From Verrucomicrobiota bacterium (GTDB lineage: Bacteria; Verrucomicrobiota; Verrucomicrobiia; Limisphaerales; UBA1100): a stretch of DNA of 6,963 nucleotides. Location of the stretch: positions 1 through 6,963 of the forward strand of contig DQLO01000245.1 of assembly GCA_015660155.1 (NCBI GenBank). The letters run 5' to 3'. This document shows, piece after piece, positions 1-4,861 of this stretch (the stretch's first letter is position 1; each line of letters starts with the position of its first letter). The notes below the pieces were generated by a model that worked only from the letters and a program-made list of their open reading frames with translations, was not told the DNA's origin and made no database searches. The position numbers were made by a program, and so were the translations under genes.

Positions 1-1008
1 CCGGTGGATGATTTTCAGGATTTGCTGACCCATCGCAAGGCGCTGGCCTATTTGGCCGATGAATTTGTCGCGAGCGGTTATGATCTCAAAGCGTTGATCC
101 GATTGATTATGGCCAGCGAAACCTATTCACTGGCGCATTTGGATCCCGCGATGCCCTTGCCCGATCGGTTGGCAGCAGAAGAAAACTTCACCGCCGCCAT
201 CACGCGGCGCATGGTGAGCGAGGTGTTGTACGACAGCATCGTGGCGGCCGGACATCTCACGGAATACAAATGGCCCGCGGGCGCGAACCGCCGCACTTAC
301 ACCGAGCGTGTGCGCGTGGCCGATGGCTCCGTGGAAGGCCGCGGCCCCACGCCGCTTCCTGTTGCTTCGCCGGGCACGCCCAACATGATGGCTCCGCCCA
401 TGGGCAGTGGCGGCTATGATCTCGAAGGGCAAATCGCGCTGGACTTCGATGAGCTATTAAAGAGCGAACTGCAAAAGGATCTCGCCTCCATGAAAATGAT
501 GAGCGATGCAGAGTTGGCCGCGCAACAGCAGCGCCAAATGATGGCCCAACAAAATGCCAACCGCCCCCGCATGCGTTACAAGTACGTGGAGGTGGAGCGC
601 ACGGTGGACGACAATCCGCGCTTTGGCAGCACCATGCGCATGGCCACGCCGGCACCGCCCGCGCATTTCCTGCGCGTCTTCGGCCAACCTGCGCGCGACA
701 GCCTCGCCAACATCCGCGAGCACATCCCCAGCATGCGTCAGCAGTTGATGATGCTCAACGGCAAGGCCACCCACGAAGCCGCCCGCGTGGGCCCGATGGA
801 GCCGATGTACCAATATCTTGGCGGGGAGAAACAAAATATCGGGCAAGCGATCCAGCTGGCGTACATGGAAATTCTTACGCGCCAACCATCCGCCGCCGAA
901 TTGACCTTTGCCCGCGAAGTAGTCGGCACCGGCAAACCCGCGCTGGCCGGCATGGCTGATTTGCGCTGGGCACTTTTGAACAGCAACGAATTTCGATACA
1001 TTCCATAA
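1..1008 (+). CDS. DUF1553 (PSD1) domain protein, C-terminal part, 5' end outside window
   Basis: The reading frame is open from base 1 (first codon CCG, Pro) to TAA at 1006-1008. The GTG at 4 lies inside a conserved domain and is not a believable start, so the gene begins upstream. The opening PVDDFQDL, then LADEFVASGYDLK, LIRLIMASETY and the RRMVSEVLYDSI helix match the DUF1553 domain of PVC-group proteins that usually also carry an upstream DUF1549 and often a cytochrome c-like domain. The second half of the domain follows at about 640-1000: APPAHFLRVFGQPARDS, the MLNG motif and a C-terminal ALLNSNEFRYIP resembling the family's usual ALLNSxEF ending. Between the halves (about 286-640) lies an extra stretch of roughly 100 residues rich in Met, Gln, Pro and Gly. 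No catalytic role is established for the family; an envelope location and a link to the DUF1501 partner are inferred from context. The next gene starts 24 bp downstream, probably in the same operon. Confidence 0.9.
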   Translation, partial: PVDDFQDLLTHRKALAYLADEFVASGYDLKALIRLIMASETYSLAHLDPAMPLPDRLAAEENFTAAITRRMVSEVLYDSIVAAGHLTEYKWPAGANRRTYTERVRVADGSVEGRGPTPLPVASPGTPNMMAPPMGSGGYDLEGQIALDFDELLKSELQKDLASMKMMSDAELAAQQQRQMMAQQNANRPRMRYKYVEVERTVDDNPRFGSTMRMATPAPPAHFLRVFGQPARDSLANIREHIPSMRQQLMMLNGKATHEAARVGPMEPMYQYLGGEKQNIGQAIQLAYMEILTRQPSAAELTFAREVVGTGKPALAGMADLRWALLNSNEFRYIP

Positions 1009-1032
1009 AACCAAGAACCCAAAAACAAAATC

Positions 1033-2292
1033 ATGAACGGATGCCTTGATTACCAAATGACTCGCCGCCGCATGCTGGGACTTTCCAGCGCCACGATGCT
1101 CGGCATGCCCATTGCCCAAATGCTCGCGCGTGCGGGCGAAACCCAAAAGGCAAAAGCCGAGCACGTCATCCTCTTTTGGTGCGGCGGCGGCATGAGCCAC
1201 ATCGATACCTGGGATCCCAAGCCCGGCCGGCCTGTGGCGGGTGAGTTTAGCCCCATCAACACTTCCGCTGAGGGCGTGCAAATCAGCAGCATTTTTCCGC
1301 AACTCGCCAAGCAGATGCATCATGCGGCGCTCATTCGATCCATCGCCGGCACCAATGGCGCGCATGGTCGCGCATCGTACCAACTGCAAACCAGCTACAA
1401 CCAAAGCGCCAGTCTCATCCATCCCGGCATCGGTTCGATTGTGGCGCACGAGAAAGATCGACTCGGTGACCTGCCGAGTTTCATTACCATCAGCGGCAAC
1501 GCGCGCCGCGCCGGTTATCTCGGCCAACGGTGCGAGGCTTATTTTGTTGGACGTCCTGGCGAGAAGGATCCGTACCTCGCTTTCCCGGCCGGCATCACGC
1601 AATTGCGTGGCAACAAGCGGCTCGATATTTTGGCGAGGATGAACCTGCGCAACGCGCGCGGGCTTGATGCGGACAAAGCCAAGGCTGTGGACACCGCCAC
1701 CCGCGAGGCCGTCAACCTCATGCGCAGCCCGGCGTTGAAGGCGTTTGAGTTGAAGGGCGAGAATCCCAAAACCGTGGCGCGTTATGGTGACACACCCTTT
1801 GGCCGAGGGGCGCTGCTCGCGCGGCGTTTGGTGGAAACCGGCGTGCGCTTCGTGCAGGTGAATCGCGGCGGGTTCGATACTCACAACAACAACTTCCCCG
1901 CCATGCAAAATCACGGCGACGTAATGGATCCCGCGCTGGCTTCGTTAATTTCCGATCTCGCCGCCAGCGGTAAACTCGCCAAGACGCTGGTGCTCGTGCT
2001 CAGCGAATTCGGCCGCACCCCGCGCATTAACACCAACGCCGGGCGCGATCATCACGCGCGCTGCTTCAGTTGTTTCATAGCCGGCGGTGGCATTCGGGGT
2101 GGGCAGGTGATTGGCAAGTCCGACGAGGACGCCATGCTCCCCGCCGAGCGCCCCGTGAATCCGCACGACCTCCACGCCAGCCTTTGCCACGCGCTGGGAA
2201 TCGATGCCGCCAAGGAAGTGAAAACTCCTCTGGGCCGCCCCATGCGCCTCATCAACGAAGGTGCCAAGCCGGTGATGGAGTTGTTTGGGTAA
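1033..2292 (+). CDS. DUF1501 family protein, Tat-exported, alkaline-phosphatase/sulfatase-like fold
   Basis: This is a complete 419-residue protein, about the normal length for DUF1501. The N-terminus carries a twin-arginine signal, TRRRMLGLSSATMLG (residues 9-23), followed by a hydrophobic stretch, so export in folded form by Tat is likely. Family motifs appear in order: HVILFWCGGGMSHIDTWDPK (residues 44-63), a presumed metal-site segment; NGAHGRASYQLQT (from 108); GGFDTHNNNF (from 279); SEFGRTPRIN (from 324); and GRDHHAR (337-343) with paired His 340 and 341. The Asp/His-rich motifs resemble metal-dependent hydrolases of the alkaline phosphatase superfamily, but no substrate is established. 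ATG at 1033 is preferred. A second in-frame ATG at 1057 would still leave the RR motif and cannot be excluded. There is no Shine-Dalgarno; the leader is A-rich. DUF1501 genes commonly follow DUF1549/DUF1553 genes in Planctomycetota and Verrucomicrobiota, as here, so the two products probably work together. Confidence 0.95.
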   Translation: MNGCLDYQMTRRRMLGLSSATMLGMPIAQMLARAGETQKAKAEHVILFWCGGGMSHIDTWDPKPGRPVAGEFSPINTSAEGVQISSIFPQLAKQMHHAALIRSIAGTNGAHGRASYQLQTSYNQSASLIHPGIGSIVAHEKDRLGDLPSFITISGNARRAGYLGQRCEAYFVGRPGEKDPYLAFPAGITQLRGNKRLDILARMNLRNARGLDADKAKAVDTATREAVNLMRSPALKAFELKGENPKTVARYGDTPFGRGALLARRLVETGVRFVQVNRGGFDTHNNNFPAMQNHGDVMDPALASLISDLAASGKLAKTLVLVLSEFGRTPRINTNAGRDHHARCFSCFIAGGGIRGGQVIGKSDEDAMLPAERPVNPHDLHASLCHALGIDAAKEVKTPLGRPMRLINEGAKPVMELFG

Positions 2293-2336
2293 ACTGAAAC
2301 TATTTTCCACGCCCCTCGGGAATCTGGATGTGTCGC

Positions 2337-2363
2337 AAAAAGGCATAAAAAATACGCAAAAAA
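2337..2363. promoter_or_regulatory. Three phased A-tracts, predicted curved DNA or UP-like element
   Basis: A-tracts occupy 2337-2341 (5 A), 2347-2352 (6 A) and 2358-2363 (6 A). Their centres are about 10.5 and 11 bp apart, close to one DNA helical turn. Such phasing is known to bend DNA. The first and third tracts are part of a near-direct repeat, CGCAAAAA(A)G, at 2334-2342 and 2355-2364. They lie about 15 bp upstream of the best promoter candidate, where a bend or UP element would be expected to act. The spacing is seen directly; the regulatory role is inferred. Confidence 0.4.
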
Positions 2364-2377
2364 GCGCAGTAATCAAA

Positions 2378-2407
2378 TTGCAACTTCCGGGGGGGCGAAC
2401 GTACGAT
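2378..2407 (+). promoter_or_regulatory. Weak sigma70-like promoter candidate for the TPR operon
   Basis: TTGCAA (2378-2383) and TACGAT (2402-2407) are separated by 18 bp. Each matches four of six consensus positions. The site lies just downstream of the phased A-tracts and about 80 bp upstream of the ATG at 2486, a plausible 5' leader length. The match is poor enough to occur by chance, and the run of seven G falls inside the spacer, so this is only a candidate. Confidence 0.2.
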
Positions 2408-2421
2408 GGCGCTGTTGCCCC
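2392..2421 (+). other. Imperfect inverted repeat, possible leader hairpin
   Basis: GGGGC (2392-2396) can pair with GCCCC (2417-2421), and AAC (2398-2400) with GTT (2414-2416). One G (2397) is bulged and the loop is 13 nt. No T-run follows, so it is not a standard terminator. It overlaps the promoter candidate, so at most one of the two readings is right unless it acts at the DNA level. It may be chance in a G/C-rich stretch. Confidence 0.2.
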
Positions 2422-2485
2422 GTGCCGCTGAGTGGTGGAAAATTAGGGTGACGTTTGTTGTGGAACCTTGCGTCTGACTTTTACC

Positions 2486-4834
2486 ATGCTGATTCGTCTT
2501 TTTTGCCTCGCATTTCTCTGTTGCTCATTTGCCCTGCACGCCGCGCCGCCGGTGCGTGGATCCATCATTGAAGACCGCGCCGCGCGCAAGCTCACCGAGG
2601 CCGGCGAACTGCGCTATGACGCCGGTGAGCAGGAAAAAGCCATCGAGATTTGGCGGTCAGTCATCGAGCGGTATCCGCGCAGCAAAGCCCGGTTTCAGGC
2701 GCACCTCAAGCTGGGCGAACATCATCTCACCAAGGGCAACGCCTACGAAAAGGCGCGCGCGCATTTCGAAGCCGTGGCCAGCGAGGATAACAACGACGGC
2801 CAACAACGCGCCGAGGCCACATTGAAAATGGGCGTATGCTTTTTTGAAGGACGCCACTACGGTCAATGTTTCAAAGTGATGCGGAAAGTCATCGAGGAAT
2901 TTCCCGTGGCGGAACAAGTGAACGAGGCCTACTATTACATTGGCCTCGGCCATTTCAAACAGGGGCATTACGGCCGCGCGATTGCCGCGCTGGAAAAGGT
3001 GGGCACCGCCGTGGGCGACAAAGATCAAAACGCCGAGAAGCTCGAGTCCGGCAAGCGGTTCTTCGTGAAAATTGAAGACGCCGACCTCGCCATCCTCAAG
3101 AAGGGCGAGGCCGTGACCGTGAAAGTGAGCACCAGCGAAGGCGATGAGGAACTGGTGAAGTGCGTGCCCATCGGCCGCAATGTGCGCGTGGTGCTCGGCT
3201 CCATCCCCACTCGCCTCGGCAAGCCACGCCCGGGCAATGGCATTCTTGAGGTCACCGGCACGGCCAAGGTGCAGGTGGATTACACCGATGCCCACACCGC
3301 CGCGCGCGCATTTAATGTGGATCGGAAAAAACAAGTCACCGTGGTGGGCAACGCGCTGGTGCAGGTGATGGACGGCGCCTTTGCCGAGACATTGCGCGGC
3401 GTGGTGCTCGGCAAAGAGGCCAACGTGCAGGTGAGCGACGCCGACCGCGACGTGAGCGATGCCGCTGACACCCTCAAGGTGAAGGTTGAAGTGTTGCGCC
3501 CAAAGACGCCCCTCGAGATTGAAGAGGAAAAAGCCAAGCTCATCGCCGAGGGCGCGCTACATCCCGCCACACCCGGGGAAAAACCACTGCCCATTTTGCC
3601 TGGCTCCGAGCCCATCGAGGCGCAATTGGAGGTGGATCCCTTCAAGGTGATTGACACCGTGGAGCTCACCCTCACCGAAGCCCTGCGCAAGGTCGAAGAG
3701 AAGCTCATCAAGAAATCGGCCAACCCTCCCGCCGGGGAAAATTCGCCCGCCGCCGCACCCGAACCCAAGGGCGAAGATTTGGTCAAGGAAATCGAACAGC
3801 AACAAAATGACGGCAGCATTCACACCGGCCTCTTTCGTGGTACCGTGCCGGTGGAATCCGCCGAGGTGGTGGTAGTGGGCGACCCCAGGCTGCAAGCCCA
3901 GCCCGGCGACCTCATTCGCCTTAGCTACACCGACACGCTCAACATTGGCGCCGGCCCACGCGACCTCGCTACGGCGGCCAAGTGCGTGGAGGGCAATCTC
4001 GGCGGTGTGCGCGTCACCCGCACGGAAATTAGTGATGCCGAGCTGGAACTCAAAACCAAGCTCAAGACCGCCAGCGCGCTCACGCAGATTGGCACGCAAT
4101 ACCGTGACTTCGGGCTGGACGAAAAAGCAAAGTTAAAATACGAGGAAGCCTTGGGTGTGTGCGAGGAGGTCGTCACCCGCGCGCGCAAAATTGGCGGCAG
4201 TTTGCTGGAGGAAACGTATATGCAACTCTGGCGGATTTATTTTTCCATGGACCGCCTCAACCTCGCCGCCGCCATGAGCCTGCGGTTGCAGCGCGAGTTT
4301 CCCGAGAGCATTTATCTCGATGAAGCCATCCTGCAACAGGCGCGGGTGGCGCAGAAATCCGGCGACTTTGCCCGCGCTATTGCGATCTACACCAACCTCA
4401 CACGCCTCACCAAAAGCCAGCTGCGCGGTGAGGGCCAGTACGGCATTGGCGAATGCTACGAGGCGATGGCCAAGGCCGCCCGCGGCAATGCGGAACAAAT
4501 GTACGAGCGCGCGTTCCAGGCGTACAAGACCGTGTTTGATAAATTTCCCGAAAGCGGCCGCGTGGGGGATGCGGTGGCCAAGATGGCCAGTTTTTATTAT
4601 CAGAAAAAAGATTACGCGCGCGCAGTGGATGTGTTTGAAAAAGTGCTCTCTGATCATCCGGACGCCAATTTTCTCGATGTAATTTTATTCAACTACGGCC
4701 GCTGTCTGTTTCGCATGAACCGCAAGGCGGAGGCGAGCAAGCGGTTTAACCAACTCATTGATGAATTCCCCGGGAGCTCGTTGGCGCCCGAGGCCAAGCG
4801 CATTTCGCAAGCCCTCACCAAGGCCGGAAACTAA
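2486..4834 (+). CDS. Exported TPR protein with two internal beta-rich modules
   Basis: The protein has 782 residues from ATG 2486. A TTG at 2468 would add six residues ahead of the signal peptide, but the ATG puts a textbook Sec signal at the start: MLIRLFCLAFLCCSFALHA, then APPV, with cleavage around residue 19-20. No proper lipobox is present. TPR-like helical pairs run from about 32 to 175, including AGEQEKAIEIWRSVIERYP and QGHYGRAIAALEKV. A beta-rich centre (about 190-487) holds two divergent copies of one module, at about 191-270 and 312-487. The second is interrupted by charged, Pro/Ala-rich segments (338-391 and 400-444). About six more TPR-like units run from about 531 to the end, such as KKDYARAVDVFEKVLSDHP. 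TPRs are protein-binding scaffolds, so a periplasmic or envelope assembly role is inferred; no enzymatic motif is visible. It is probably cotranscribed with the next gene, 27 bp downstream. The exact family name is not known to me. Confidence 0.93.
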   Translation: MLIRLFCLAFLCCSFALHAAPPVRGSIIEDRAARKLTEAGELRYDAGEQEKAIEIWRSVIERYPRSKARFQAHLKLGEHHLTKGNAYEKARAHFEAVASEDNNDGQQRAEATLKMGVCFFEGRHYGQCFKVMRKVIEEFPVAEQVNEAYYYIGLGHFKQGHYGRAIAALEKVGTAVGDKDQNAEKLESGKRFFVKIEDADLAILKKGEAVTVKVSTSEGDEELVKCVPIGRNVRVVLGSIPTRLGKPRPGNGILEVTGTAKVQVDYTDAHTAARAFNVDRKKQVTVVGNALVQVMDGAFAETLRGVVLGKEANVQVSDADRDVSDAADTLKVKVEVLRPKTPLEIEEEKAKLIAEGALHPATPGEKPLPILPGSEPIEAQLEVDPFKVIDTVELTLTEALRKVEEKLIKKSANPPAGENSPAAAPEPKGEDLVKEIEQQQNDGSIHTGLFRGTVPVESAEVVVVGDPRLQAQPGDLIRLSYTDTLNIGAGPRDLATAAKCVEGNLGGVRVTRTEISDAELELKTKLKTASALTQIGTQYRDFGLDEKAKLKYEEALGVCEEVVTRARKIGGSLLEETYMQLWRIYFSMDRLNLAAAMSLRLQREFPESIYLDEAILQQARVAQKSGDFARAIAIYTNLTRLTKSQLRGEGQYGIGECYEAMAKAARGNAEQMYERAFQAYKTVFDKFPESGRVGDAVAKMASFYYQKKDYARAVDVFEKVLSDHPDANFLDVILFNYGRCLFRMNRKAEASKRFNQLIDEFPGSSLAPEAKRISQALTKAGN

Positions 4835-4861
4835 TCTCAACAAATCTCCAACACACCTTAA

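Larger units (their letters stand above)
2293..2485. other. Intergenic region between the DUF1501 gene and the TPR genes
   Basis: This 193-bp stretch is the only sizeable non-coding region. It is locally AT-rich at 2335-2385 in an otherwise GC-rich window. It holds three evenly spaced A-tracts, a run of seven G (2389-2395), a weak promoter candidate and an imperfect hairpin, all listed separately. I see no convincing intrinsic terminator after the DUF1501 stop: no stable stem is followed by a T-run. Read-through from the upstream pair into the TPR genes is therefore possible. No tRNA or recognisable RNA gene is visible. Confidence 0.7.

Noticed and set aside
4..6. GTG as the start of the first gene
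   Set aside because: It falls within the conserved PVDDFQDL segment and the frame is open to base 1, so it is an internal Val codon of a gene that starts upstream.
457..1914. Long open frame on the minus strand, 485 codons, opposite the DUF1553 and DUF1501 genes
   Set aside because: It spans two well-supported plus-strand genes and their gap, its translation is an Ala/His/Gly/Val-rich string with no recognisable motif, and such antisense frames are expected from GC-biased third codon positions.
2293..2340. Intrinsic terminator after the DUF1501 gene
   Set aside because: I found only a three-base-pair CCC/GGG possibility and no following T-run; nothing here meets the usual stem plus U-tract form.
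2468..2470. TTG as the start of the first TPR gene
   Set aside because: The ATG at 2486 gives a standard signal peptide directly at the N-terminus, while TTG adds six residues without a better ribosome binding site. It remains possible but less likely.
2657..3334. Minus-strand open frame of 225 codons opposite the TPR gene
   Set aside because: It is a mirror of the TPR coding sequence with no signal, motif or leader of its own. The same reasoning applies to the other antisense and out-of-frame open stretches at 3280-4099, 4133-4657, 5609-6067 and elsewhere.
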